Shown here: in pieces, positions 15,532 to 23,763 of the stretch
How positions within the stretch are numbered: the first letter of the stretch is position 1
How the letters are laid out: each line of letters starts with the position of its first letter
Origin: Flavobacterium salilacus subsp. salilacus
Lineage (GTDB): Bacteria > Bacteroidota > Bacteroidia > Flavobacteriales > Flavobacteriaceae
Direction of reading: 5' to 3'
Length of the DNA stretch: 64,000 nucleotides
NCBI RefSeq assembly: GCF_004634195.1
Contig: NZ_SKBP01000003.1
Span: 62,001-126,000, forward strand
Made by a program: the position numbers and the translations under genes
The notes under the pieces: generated by a model
The model's database searches: none
The model's input: only the letters and a program-made list of their open reading frames with translations
Told to the model about the DNA's origin: nothing

Positions 15532-16392
15532 TTATATCCTGAAAATTCCGCCAATAGCTATCGATCTTTCAAAAAAAGCAAAATGCTGCGATGCGCTGTC
15601 ACTTCTGGAGTAGGTAGTGCGTATATCGTGCATATCAATATACCCGCCTTTTAATTCTCCCTGAATAAAGAAGTGTTTTAAAAAAGTAATGTTCAACCCT
15701 GCTTTTGCCGAAACCCCGTAGCCGGAAACATGAAAATCATCATGCCTGCGCATGCCCAATACTTTAGCATTGGTTTTCGGGTATAACACACCACCCCCAA
15801 TGCCTTCGGTTATGTTTATCTGTATAAGGTCGGTATTCGTAATATAGAGGTATTTAGACACATCATCAACCCTTGCAAATTCGGCATTTATATAATTAAG
15901 TCCGTCAGTATGCTCAAACGTAAGAAAATCCTCCGTAAGTTCTATCGGTTCATTATTATAAGTCCTGTTATAGGCAGAGCCTTCTTCGCTTTCAGGAAGG
16001 TTAATATAACCATTTATCTCAGCTATTTGATTTTGTGTCATTACATATTTCATATGGTCTATACCTAATGAAATACTGTAGTGGTCGGTTATAAAAAAGC
16101 CTAGTTTCATGTTGGTTTGCGGTATCGTCATCCTTAACGGATTTAAATAATCCATGTGCCAACCTTTGGGCTTGTCATGCGCTTTTACATTGTTCAGGGT
16201 AAAATTATAATTATCACCCTTAAAGTTAATATCTGATTTGGAGTACGATTCTCTGTTTCCTCCCCAAGATATAAAGAACTTATGTTTATTGTGTGCCGTG
16301 TATTTTTCTACGTTTATTGCCTTATCTTGGGCAATGCTGTACTGTGAAAAAAGACAAAAAGAAAGTACAACCAAAAGGAGCGGTTGTTTCAC
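15532..16392 (-). CDS. Secreted outer-membrane-type protein, unknown function
   Basis: A 286-aa protein with signal peptide 1-21 (ending QYSIAQ) and a beta-rich body that ends in aromatic/charged alternation (FFERSIAIGGIFRI), like an outer-membrane barrel. Segments such as NMKLGFFITDHYSISLGIDHMKY and GVSAKAGLNITFLKHFFIQGELKGG resemble strand-turn-strand units (quoted here only as region labels near residues 95-117 and 223-245). No family is recognised. It starts 18 bp after kdsA and is probably co-transcribed with it, which fits an envelope role. Confidence 0.7.
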   Translation of the reverse strand: MKQPLLLVVLSFCLFSQYSIAQDKAINVEKYTAHNKHKFFISWGGNRESYSKSDINFKGDNYNFTLNNVKAHDKPKGWHMDYLNPLRMTIPQTNMKLGFFITDHYSISLGIDHMKYVMTQNQIAEINGYINLPESEEGSAYNRTYNNEPIELTEDFLTFEHTDGLNYINAEFARVDDVSKYLYITNTDLIQINITEGIGGGVLYPKTNAKVLGMRRHDDFHVSGYGVSAKAGLNITFLKHFFIQGELKGGYIDMHDIRTTYSRSDSASQHFAFFERSIAIGGIFRI

Positions 16393-16410
16393 TGTGTATG
16401 TAATGGAATG

Positions 16411-17229
16411 TTAAAACTGATTTATTGTATTTCGTATAGCCACCAGCTTTTGCATAAGGCTTTCAAAGTAATCTAAGTGCAGCATGTTTGCCCCGTCGCT
16501 TTTAGCATTAGCAGGGTCAAAGTGTGTTTCTATAAATATACCATCTACGCCTACGGCAATACCTGCTTTGGCTACGGTTTCTATCATATCAGGTCGTCCT
16601 CCGGTAACTCCCGCCGTTTGGTTGGGCTGTTGCAGGGAGTGGGTTACATCCAGTACTGTGGTGGCAAACTGTTGCATGGTAGGAATGCCCCTGTAATCTA
16701 CAATCATATCCTGGTAGCCAAACATAGTACCCCTGTCGGTTACCATTACATTTTCGTTATTGCAGTCCAGTACTTTTTGTACAGCGTGTTTCATACTCTC
16801 AGGGCTCATAAATTGCCCCTTTTTCAGGTTTACTGTTCTGCCTGTTTCGGCAGCAGCCACTACAAGATCAGTTTGACGTACCAAGAAAGCAGGAATCTGC
16901 AATACATCTACATACTGTGCTGCCATAGCGGCATCCTCGTTAGTATGAATGTCTGTAATGGTAGGAACACCAAAGTGTTCAGATACTTTTTTGAGTATTT
17001 TTAAGGCTTTCTCATCACCAATACCGGTAAAGCTGTCTATACGCGAACGATTTGCTTTTTTGAATGAACCTTTAAAAACGTAAGGAATTTGAAGTTTATC
17101 GGTAATTGTAACCAGTTTTTCGGCTATACGCATAGCCATTTCTTCACCTTCAATAGCACAAGGACCGGCAAGCAAAAAAAAGTTGCCACTGTCGGTATGT
17201 TTTATTTGGGGGATATTATTTATGTTCAT
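16411..17229 (-). CDS. kdsA: 3-deoxy-8-phosphooctulonate synthase
   Basis: A 272-aa aldolase-fold enzyme that condenses phosphoenolpyruvate with arabinose 5-phosphate to give Kdo-8-phosphate, the committed precursor of the lipopolysaccharide inner core. Diagnostic motifs are LLAGPCAIEGE (residues 18-28), YVFKGSFKKANRSR (PEP site), GVPTITDIHT, LQIPAFLVRQTDL and DVTHSLQQPN near the C-terminus. Length is normal for the family and the enzyme is cytoplasmic. It is followed 18 bp later by an outer-membrane-type protein gene and preceded by a lipoprotein gene, so the neighbourhood is envelope-related. Confidence 0.96.
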   Translation of the reverse strand: MNINNIPQIKHTDSGNFFLLAGPCAIEGEEMAMRIAEKLVTITDKLQIPYVFKGSFKKANRSRIDSFTGIGDEKALKILKKVSEHFGVPTITDIHTNEDAAMAAQYVDVLQIPAFLVRQTDLVVAAAETGRTVNLKKGQFMSPESMKHAVQKVLDCNNENVMVTDRGTMFGYQDMIVDYRGIPTMQQFATTVLDVTHSLQQPNQTAGVTGGRPDMIETVAKAGIAVGVDGIFIETHFDPANAKSDGANMLHLDYFESLMQKLVAIRNTINQF

Positions 17230-17290
17230 CGTTATGATTTGAATTTAAAGGCACAAAGATAAGGATAAAAAGATTTCCTTAATAATATTC

Positions 17291-17749
17291 TTACAGCATC
17301 TTCTTTATACCAAAACCCGAAGGCGCTATTATTTTTCCCCTTTCATAGAGGTTAATATGAATACGCTTTGGTTCGGCAAGACCTTCCCATGTTACCTCAT
17401 ATACATCCAGTAATCCTGCGCCCATATTATTTTTCTCCGAAGGAAAGGGGCAACAGCTATCTACACGTTCGTAGGTTATGGGTTGCCCTTCTGGTCCTGA
17501 TAGTGCGCCAAAATATCGCTTTATATTAATATCAGCATTTTGAATGGGCAAAAAACCGAGATTGACAGGATAGTCAGGGTCATATCCATATTTCTTATCG
17601 CTGCTTATTTCGGTAAGTACAAATGTTTTTTCTTTCGAGAGTCCGGGCATCGGGGCTTTATCATCAATATTTTTAATGGTAAGCCGTGTGCTTATGCAGG
17701 ATGTTGCCAAAGCCAAAGTAACACAGGAAAGAAACAAATATTTTTTCAT
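17291..17749 (-). CDS. Small lipoprotein upstream of kdsA
   Basis: A 152-aa protein with a lipobox signal (LALATSC, acylated Cys near residue 18). The body contains KYGYDPDYPVNLGF, a double cysteine at DSCCPF and a C-terminal IHINLYERGKIIAPSGF. I do not recognise a characterised family. It sits 61 bp upstream of kdsA on the same strand. Any shared role in envelope assembly is inferred from position only. Confidence 0.7.
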   Translation of the reverse strand: MKKYLFLSCVTLALATSCISTRLTIKNIDDKAPMPGLSKEKTFVLTEISSDKKYGYDPDYPVNLGFLPIQNADINIKRYFGALSGPEGQPITYERVDSCCPFPSEKNNMGAGLLDVYEVTWEGLAEPKRIHINLYERGKIIAPSGFGIKKML

Positions 17750-17853
17750 AGCTATTATAAATAGATACCAAAGTTATAAAAATATTGATTAAAGCTATAA
17801 CGAAGTTATTTGCGAATAAGTGTCATATTAGTATCATCTGAGGGGATATTTTC

Positions 17854-17861
17854 TATTTTTG
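17854..17861 (+). promoter_or_regulatory. -7 promoter element of the YeeE pair
   Basis: TATTTTTG is a perfect match to TAnnTTTG, 15 bp upstream of the first YeeE-like gene. No clear -33 element is visible. Confidence 0.45.
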
Positions 17862-17876
17862 TAAAAATTTATAATT

Positions 17877-18437
17877 ATGTATAGTTTTTACGGCACTTGG
17901 TCCTGGTATGTTTCAGGGCTGCTGATAGGGGTAGTAATGCTCTTGCTCATCTACTTTGGTAAAACATTCGGGATGTCGTCCAACCTGCGCACAATGTGTT
18001 CGGCTTTTGGAGCGGGCAAAAATGTGGCTTTTTTTCGTTTCGACTGGAAAAGCCAACGTTGGAACCTGGTTGTAGTGCTTGGCGCCATGCTTGGCGGATA
18101 TATTGCCACTACCTACCTGAGCGATGGCAGCGGTGTAAACCTGAACCCGCAAACGGTAACCGAATTGCAACAAATGCATATAGATGCTCCTGAAGGGAAA
18201 TTATTACCCGATGCATTAGTAGGGGAAGAGGCACTACAATCGCCTAAAATGCTGGCTATATTGTTACTGGGCGGACTATTGGTTGGTTTTGGTACACGCT
18301 ATGCCGGTGGGTGTACCTCAGGGCATGCTATTACAGGATTGAGCAACCTGCAATTACCATCGCTTATAGCGGTAATAGGCTTTTTTATAGGAGGGCTTAT
18401 TATGTCATGGTTATTATTACCACTATTTTTTAATTAA
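17877..18437 (+). CDS. YeeE/YedE-family sulfur transporter subunit
   Basis: A 186-aa membrane protein with five or so helices. The key motif is [13 protein letters not shown] (about 143-155), the cysteine-containing signature of YeeE/YedE (TsuA-like) channels that move thiosulfate or related sulfur species. The N-terminus ([18 protein letters not shown]) and an RTMCSAF motif are also typical of the large half of the split Bacteroidetes form. The second half is encoded 12 bp downstream, so the two probably assemble as a heteromeric channel in the inner membrane. An SQR gene and an MBL-rhodanese gene elsewhere in the window fit a sulfide/thiosulfate role. Confidence 0.88.
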   Translation: MYSFYGTWSWYVSGLLIGVVMLLLIYFGKTFGMSSNLRTMCSAFGAGKNVAFFRFDWKSQRWNLVVVLGAMLGGYIATTYLSDGSGVNLNPQTVTELQQMHIDAPEGKLLPDALVGEEALQSPKMLAILLLGGLLVGFGTRYAGGCTSGHAITGLSNLQLPSLIAVIGFFIGGLIMSWLLLPLFFN

Positions 18438-18449
18438 GAAATTCAAGAC

Positions 18450-18863
18450 ATGAAATTTATAAAATATTTGTTGGTAGGATTAGTATTCGGTATTGTACTT
18501 ACAAAATCGGAAGCGGTATCGTGGTATCGCATTTACGAAATGTTCCACTTCCAGTCATTCCATATGTTTGGTATTATCATGACGGCGGTTGTAGTAGGCG
18601 TAGTAGGCATACAAATCATAAAAAGAGGTAAAGTAAAAGATATTACAGGGCAACCTATAAACATACCTGATAAAGAAAAAGGATTTACCAATTACATTAT
18701 TGGCGGCATACTGTTTGGCTTAGGCTGGGGCCTTGTAGGTACTTGCCCTGGACCTATGTATATACTGATAGGAGCAGGCTTTTGGGGTATAGGTGTAGTA
18801 CTACTGGGCGCTTTAGTAGGAACTTATTTATATGGCGTATTGAAAGATAAGTTGCCGCATTAA
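18450..18863 (+). CDS. YeeE/YedE-family (DUF6691-like) partner subunit
   Basis: A 137-aa protein with four membrane helices and the second conserved cysteine motif WGLVGTCPGPMYILIGAG (about 95-112). It begins 12 bp after the first YeeE gene, in a two-gene unit that ends at a strong terminator. In single-chain YeeE proteins both cysteine motifs lie on one polypeptide. Here they are split between two genes, as is common in Bacteroidetes and proteobacteria. Confidence 0.87.
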   Translation: MKFIKYLLVGLVFGIVLTKSEAVSWYRIYEMFHFQSFHMFGIIMTAVVVGVVGIQIIKRGKVKDITGQPINIPDKEKGFTNYIIGGILFGLGWGLVGTCPGPMYILIGAGFWGIGVVLLGALVGTYLYGVLKDKLPH

Positions 18864-18889
18864 AACATTTAAAAAAGTAATTAAAAATG

Positions 18890-18919
18890 AAAAAGGATGC
18901 TCAATCGAGCATCCTTTTT
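18890..18919. terminator. Bidirectional terminator between the YeeE pair and the beta-glucan locus
   Basis: AAAAAGGATGCTC and its exact complement flank a 4-base loop, with T/A runs on both sides. Confidence 0.88.
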
Positions 18920-18948
18920 AGTAACTAACTTAAACAATAAAACAAAAT

Positions 18949-19719
18949 TTACTTCTCATAGACTTTCACATAGTCTATAATGAATTCCTGTGGGAATATT
19001 GTATCATCTACTTCAGGACCACCAAAGTTGCCGCCTACAGCAACATTTAGTATAAAATAGAAAGGTTGATTGTAAGGCCATACTGCTTCGGTTTTATATT
19101 TCGGGGCAAAAGTATATACAAGCTTATTATCTACGTAAAAAGCAATATGGTCTTTTGTCCAGTCTATCGCATAGGTATGGAAACCTTCTTCGATATTTTC
19201 AAAAGTTGTTTTTTTGGTATTAATAGTATTACCATGACTATCCTGCGTGTGCAGCGAGGTAAACACCATATTAGGTTCTTTACCTACATATTCCAAGATG
19301 TCAATTTCACCTGCCATAGGCCAGCCTACTTGTTTTATGTTGCTGCCCAGCATCCAGAAAGCAGGCCAAATACCATGCCCTGTAGGTATTTTGGCACGAG
19401 CCTCTATATAACCATATTTAAACTCTTTATTGCCTGCGGTGGTTATACGTGTAGAGGTATATTTTTCACCGTCTTTCTTTACCGTAATGGTAAGCATTCC
19501 GTTTGCTACCTTATGGTTATCTGTAGTATATATTTGGCGTTCATTATTACCCCATCCGCAAATGTTGGGGCAACCGTCGCCAAGCTCATAATTCCAAACC
19601 TGCTCGTTCAGGGCATTCCCGTCAAAATTTTCTTCCCATACCAATTTACCCCTTTCCTTCTGCATCTGAGCGTTTGCAAAAGCAACAGTAAACAGGCATA
19701 ATACTATTATTTTTTTCAT
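18949..19719 (-). CDS. GH16 endo-beta-1,3-glucanase (laminarinase type)
   Basis: A 256-aa enzyme from ATG 19719. The frame is open 13 codons further up, but MKKIIVLCLFTVAFANAQ is a clean signal peptide. It is a single GH16 catalytic domain with GEIDILEYVG at 137-146, so Glu138 is the nucleophile, Asp140 the helper and Glu143 the acid/base. The extra Met-containing spacing (E-I-D-I-L-E) is that of the laminarinase/lichenase branch. WGNNERQIYT and PAFWMLGSN are further laminarinase marks. There is no lipobox, so it is probably periplasmic. It begins 1 bp after the GH3 stop and is the last gene of the locus. Confidence 0.93.
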   Translation of the reverse strand: MKKIIVLCLFTVAFANAQMQKERGKLVWEENFDGNALNEQVWNYELGDGCPNICGWGNNERQIYTTDNHKVANGMLTITVKKDGEKYTSTRITTAGNKEFKYGYIEARAKIPTGHGIWPAFWMLGSNIKQVGWPMAGEIDILEYVGKEPNMVFTSLHTQDSHGNTINTKKTTFENIEEGFHTYAIDWTKDHIAFYVDNKLVYTFAPKYKTEAVWPYNQPFYFILNVAVGGNFGGPEVDDTIFPQEFIIDYVKVYEK

Positions 19720-19720
19720 G

Positions 19721-22024
19721 TTATTTCGTATAAGTAAAATTACTTTCCAGTGCAGCATCAGAGCTTCCGCCTACATACACTTTAAAATCTCCGGCTTCCG
19801 CTTCCCATTTTTTATTTGCCGTATAAAAGGCAATAGTTTTTTCGTCTATGGTAAAAGTTACCGTTTTGGTTTGCCCTGCTTTTATAGGTGTAAGTTCAAA
19901 ACCTTTCAGTTCTCTGACAGGGCGGGTAACTGATGCAAAAAGGTCGTGCAGGTATAACTGTACTACCTCTTTACCGTCTGTGTTACTTGTATTTTTTACA
20001 TCTACTGATACGGTTATGTTTCCGCCCGCAGTCAATTTATCAGTACTTATTTTTAAGTTAGAATACTCAAAAGTTGAGTAGCTTAACCCGTAGCCAAAAG
20101 GGTAGAGGGGGCTGTTATGCACATCAGTATAATGCGACCAGAAAACACTTTCAGGACCTTCTTCAGTAGGGCGTCCTGTATTTTTATGGTTGTAGTAAAT
20201 AGGTACCTGTCCTACATTACGTGGGAAACTCATAGGCAGTTTACCACTTGGGTTGTGATCGCCATACAGCACCTGTGCAATAGCATTACCGCTTTGCGTA
20301 CCCAAATGCCAAGCTTCTACTATAGCGGGTATGTTTTCGGCTGCCCAAGGTATGGTTAGCGGTCTTCCGTTGTTCAGTACCAATACAATATTCGGGTTGG
20401 CTTTATAAACAACTTCTAACAACTCTTGTTGTACTCCCGGCAGTCCTATTTCGCTGCGGCTTCTTCCTTCACCGGTTTGCAGCCCGTGCTCACCCAATAT
20501 CATAATAACCACATCAGCACCTTTGGCAGCGTTTACCGCTTCTGCAAAACCGCTTTTGTCAGTCATGTTTATTTTTGTATTCAGGGTAAACTCAGGATTG
20601 CCCAAGGCAACATCAGCGCCTTTGGCATATACCAGTTCGTTGCCGTTATATTGTTTTAATCCTTCCATTACCGATATAGCAGTGCCATCATCAGCACCAA
20701 TTCTCCAACTGCCAAGCGGGCTTGTTTTATCGTTTGCCAATGCGCCTATTACGGCTACCTTTTGCCCCTGTTTTTTTAATGGGAGTATATTGTTTTCGTT
20801 TTTAAGCAATACGATAGATTTTTTCGCCATATCCAGCACGCCATCGTGAAATGCTTTTTTGCCTATAGTTTGCTTTTCGCGGTTTTCATCGCAGTATTTA
20901 TACGGATTGTCAAACAGTCCAAGCTGAAATTTAACTTTTAGTATGCGACGTGCTGCGTCGTTAACTTTTGCTTCGTCAACTTTGCCTTCTCTTACCAAGT
21001 CTGCAAGATGCTTTACATATCCGTAAGACTCCATATCCATGTCCGAGCCTGCATTGGCTGCATGTTGGGCTGCTTGTTTTAAATCTTTGGCATAGCCGTG
21101 ATTTATCATTTCTGCCATAGAGCCCCAGTCCGATACTACGAAACCGTCAAAGTTCCATTCGCCTTTCAGTATATCTCTTTGCAAATAGGCGTTACCTGTT
21201 GCGGGTATGCCTTCAAGCTCATTAAAGGAATTCATAAAAGTAAGCGCTCCCGCATCGGCTGCTGCCTTAAACGGTGGCAGTATTATATTGTGCAGTGTAT
21301 TATCGCTTATATCAACAGTATTATAGTCCCTGCCGGATTCGGCAAAGGCATATCCTGCAAAATGCTTGGCACAGGCAGCAAGGTTAAACTCGCTAAAGTT
21401 ACCCTGAAAACCATGTACTCTTGCTATGGCTATTTGGCTGCCTAAGTATGGGTCTTCGCCCGAACCTTCCATAACACGCCCCCATCGGGCATCGCGTGCT
21501 ACATCTACCATAGGAGCAAACGTCCAGTTAAGACCCGAAGCTGCTGCTTCGGCTGCGCCTATTTCTGCCGATTTTTTTATAGCTTCCATATCCCAGCTTG
21601 CTGCTTCGGCAAGTGGTATGGGGCTTATGGTTTTATATCCGTGAATAACATCATAGCCAAACAATAGGGGTATGCCCAGTCTGGTTTCTTCTACGGCTAT
21701 TTTTTGTAATGCTTTTACATCTTTTACACCTCTTACATTGAGCATAGAGCCTACCCATCCTTTTTTAAGGTGTTCATATTTTTGTGCGGCTGCACCATTT
21801 TGCGGTGCAGGGCCTGTAACATCCCAAAAACCATTATATTGATTCATTTGTCCCACTTTTTCTTCGAGGGTCATCAGGCTTAGTATCGAATCTACTTTTC
21901 GGTCTATAATTGATTGGGGTGCCGGTTTGGTTGTATCAGGAACAATGTTTTGCTTTGTTGTATTACAGCTTAGCGTAACAAATAAAGTTGCAAGTACACC
22001 ATGTTTTAGGAAATTGTATTTCAT
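19721..22024 (-). CDS. GH3 beta-glucosidase lipoprotein (BglX-like)
   Basis: A 767-aa enzyme from ATG 22024 (MKYNFL); seven more open codons upstream are not needed. The lipobox LFVTLSC gives Cys20. The (alpha/beta)8 domain contains KHFAGY (220-225) and the nucleophile Asp299 in VVSDWGSM. The (alpha/beta)6 domain has GEHGLQTGEGRSRS, and a C-terminal fibronectin III-like domain ends the protein, as in BglX. It removes glucose from the ends of beta-linked oligosaccharides, here those produced by the flanking GH16 enzymes. A strong 42-nt hairpin separates it from the upstream GH16 gene, which may lower or stabilise its part of the message. Confidence 0.94.
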   Translation of the reverse strand: MKYNFLKHGVLATLFVTLSCNTTKQNIVPDTTKPAPQSIIDRKVDSILSLMTLEEKVGQMNQYNGFWDVTGPAPQNGAAAQKYEHLKKGWVGSMLNVRGVKDVKALQKIAVEETRLGIPLLFGYDVIHGYKTISPIPLAEAASWDMEAIKKSAEIGAAEAAASGLNWTFAPMVDVARDARWGRVMEGSGEDPYLGSQIAIARVHGFQGNFSEFNLAACAKHFAGYAFAESGRDYNTVDISDNTLHNIILPPFKAAADAGALTFMNSFNELEGIPATGNAYLQRDILKGEWNFDGFVVSDWGSMAEMINHGYAKDLKQAAQHAANAGSDMDMESYGYVKHLADLVREGKVDEAKVNDAARRILKVKFQLGLFDNPYKYCDENREKQTIGKKAFHDGVLDMAKKSIVLLKNENNILPLKKQGQKVAVIGALANDKTSPLGSWRIGADDGTAISVMEGLKQYNGNELVYAKGADVALGNPEFTLNTKINMTDKSGFAEAVNAAKGADVVIMILGEHGLQTGEGRSRSEIGLPGVQQELLEVVYKANPNIVLVLNNGRPLTIPWAAENIPAIVEAWHLGTQSGNAIAQVLYGDHNPSGKLPMSFPRNVGQVPIYYNHKNTGRPTEEGPESVFWSHYTDVHNSPLYPFGYGLSYSTFEYSNLKISTDKLTAGGNITVSVDVKNTSNTDGKEVVQLYLHDLFASVTRPVRELKGFELTPIKAGQTKTVTFTIDEKTIAFYTANKKWEAEAGDFKVYVGGSSDAALESNFTYTK

Positions 22025-22042
22025 TATACTTTTTAAAAATAT

Positions 22043-22084
22043 CAATGAGTAAGAAGATTGGTTTAACCAATCTTCTCCTCATTG
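22043..22084 (-). terminator. Strong intra-operon hairpin upstream of the GH3 gene
   Basis: Twelve-base perfect arms (AGAAGATTGGTT and complement) extend through a small bulge by CAATGAG/CTCATTG, giving about 19 paired bases. On the minus strand it is followed by ATATTTTTA, only a weak U-tract. It is either a leaky terminator or an mRNA-stabilising stem between two genes of the locus. Confidence 0.6.
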
Positions 22085-22114
22085 AAATGTGAATTAGAAA
22101 AGATGCGAAATTTA

Positions 22115-23758
22115 TTATTCTTGGTACACTCTTACATAATCAACTTCCATGCTCGATTCTGTAAAGGCAGGGTCTATAGCACCACCAAAGCTACCTCCCA
22201 TTGCTACATTGAATATGAGGAAGAAATCCCAGTTGTATGGTACTTCGGATGAGTTAGCAAAAGTTTTAAATTCATTACCATCTACATAGAATCGGATGAA
22301 ATTCGGACTCCAAGTGATAGAATAAATATGGAATTCTTCTGAAACGCCCTCTACAACTACAGAGCTTGTATTTGCATTACCGCCCGAGTTGCCCGGGTAG
22401 TGTAATGTACCGTGAATTGTGTTTTGGTCGTTGCCCACATGTTCCATAATATCGGTTTCGCCACAGGCGGGCCAAGTATTGGTTTGATAGTTAGAACCCA
22501 GTAGCCATAGTGCGGGCCATGTACCGCCACCTGCAGGCAGTTTTGCGCGTATCTCTACTTTACCATAGGTAAAATCAAAATTGTTATGCGTGTTCATACG
22601 TGCAGAAGTATAGTTAAAACCACTAAAACTTTCTGCTTTTGCAGTAATTATAAGGTTTCCGCCTTGCACTACGGCATTTTCCGCACGATAGTATTGTGAT
22701 TCGTTATTACCCCAGCCATTAGTACCATTACCAATTTCCATATTCCATTTTGTAGGATCCGGCGGACCATCAACATCAAATTCGTCACTCCATACCAGAG
22801 TGTCATATACCGGTTCGTCATCAGAATATGGAGGTTGTGTAGTAAATATATGATACCAAGCCAGTGCCGGATCATTACCCATAACAGCTCGTACGGTCAT
22901 TGTGTTTTCTGTAATTTCCAGTATTTCATAAGTAGTTGCACCAATGTAATAGCCCATAAAACCACCATCTGAAAATGTCATTTGTGTACCTGTAGAAGCA
23001 TCTTCGGGTACTACCGATTCGGCAGGACCTAATACTACTGTTTTTTCGCCCGAAGTGTCAAAAGGCTGACAAAGGTCAGACGGAGCAGGAGTACCGCCCA
23101 CACTGTTATAACTTGCATTAAAGAAGGTGCTTCCGCCATTATCAAGTGTATATTTTAAAATTTCACCGTCTTTGGTAAATGTCAATACATCTTCGTAGAT
23201 ACAGCTACTTTCTGCAGATCCTGCTTTTTCAAAAGGTGCTGCGGCATAATAGCTTGGCCATGAATTATTTTCAGAATCATTATTTGGACCCACTCCAAGG
23301 TGTCCGGCAGTTGCTGCTGCCCAGTACCACACTTTGCTTGTACCACCTGTAAGCAGCTCCAATGTCTCAGGGTCATTAAAGTTACTTAATACATCTTCTA
23401 CCGTAAAGGTTAAGCTGCTTGCCACACCACCTTTTCCGTAAGCAATAACTGTAACTTCATAAGAGTTAACCCCGCTGGTAGTAAACCTTTTGGTGTATTC
23501 TCCACCGGTTACCGTTGCTGATGATTGGTCGGGGAACATAAATTTATAGCTTATAGCATTATCTGCATGTGCTTTTAAAACTACATTTCCTGAGCCGTCT
23601 CCGTTTGGAAATTCAGCCGATTGACCAACTATCTCATAGTTTGCTGTTAAGTTGGTAGGGGCATCCAGATTACCAAATGTTTTGTCGTCGTCTTGACAAC
23701 TGCTTACCAAAATAAGCAGCATAAGGCATTTTCCTAAAATTGTTAATGTCTTTTTCAT
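22115..23758 (-). CDS. Multidomain GH16 surface lipoprotein (beta-1,3-glucanase type)
   Basis: A 547-aa lipoprotein (lipobox LILVSSC, Cys21, followed by QDDD, an acidic run typical of surface-exposed Bacteroidetes lipoproteins). Domains in order: a PKD-like beta-sandwich (about 30-122), a middle beta-rich domain (about 135-310) beginning KVWYWAAATAGHLGVG, and a C-terminal GH16 domain (about 320-547). GETDIMEHVG provides Glu434, Asp436 and Glu439. The middle domain is probably a glycan-binding module; I know no assigned function. It would make the first endo-cuts in the polymer at the cell surface. Five bp separate it from the upstream glycan-binding protein gene. Confidence 0.92.
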   Translation of the reverse strand: MKKTLTILGKCLMLLILVSSCQDDDKTFGNLDAPTNLTANYEIVGQSAEFPNGDGSGNVVLKAHADNAISYKFMFPDQSSATVTGGEYTKRFTTSGVNSYEVTVIAYGKGGVASSLTFTVEDVLSNFNDPETLELLTGGTSKVWYWAAATAGHLGVGPNNDSENNSWPSYYAAAPFEKAGSAESSCIYEDVLTFTKDGEILKYTLDNGGSTFFNASYNSVGGTPAPSDLCQPFDTSGEKTVVLGPAESVVPEDASTGTQMTFSDGGFMGYYIGATTYEILEITENTMTVRAVMGNDPALAWYHIFTTQPPYSDDEPVYDTLVWSDEFDVDGPPDPTKWNMEIGNGTNGWGNNESQYYRAENAVVQGGNLIITAKAESFSGFNYTSARMNTHNNFDFTYGKVEIRAKLPAGGGTWPALWLLGSNYQTNTWPACGETDIMEHVGNDQNTIHGTLHYPGNSGGNANTSSVVVEGVSEEFHIYSITWSPNFIRFYVDGNEFKTFANSSEVPYNWDFFLIFNVAMGGSFGGAIDPAFTESSMEVDYVRVYQE

Positions 23759-23763
23759 AATTT

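Noticed and set aside
16477..17004. 175-codon plus-strand ORF opposite kdsA
   Set aside because: KdsA has a complete motif set on the other strand; the ORF is Tyr/Cys-rich noise.
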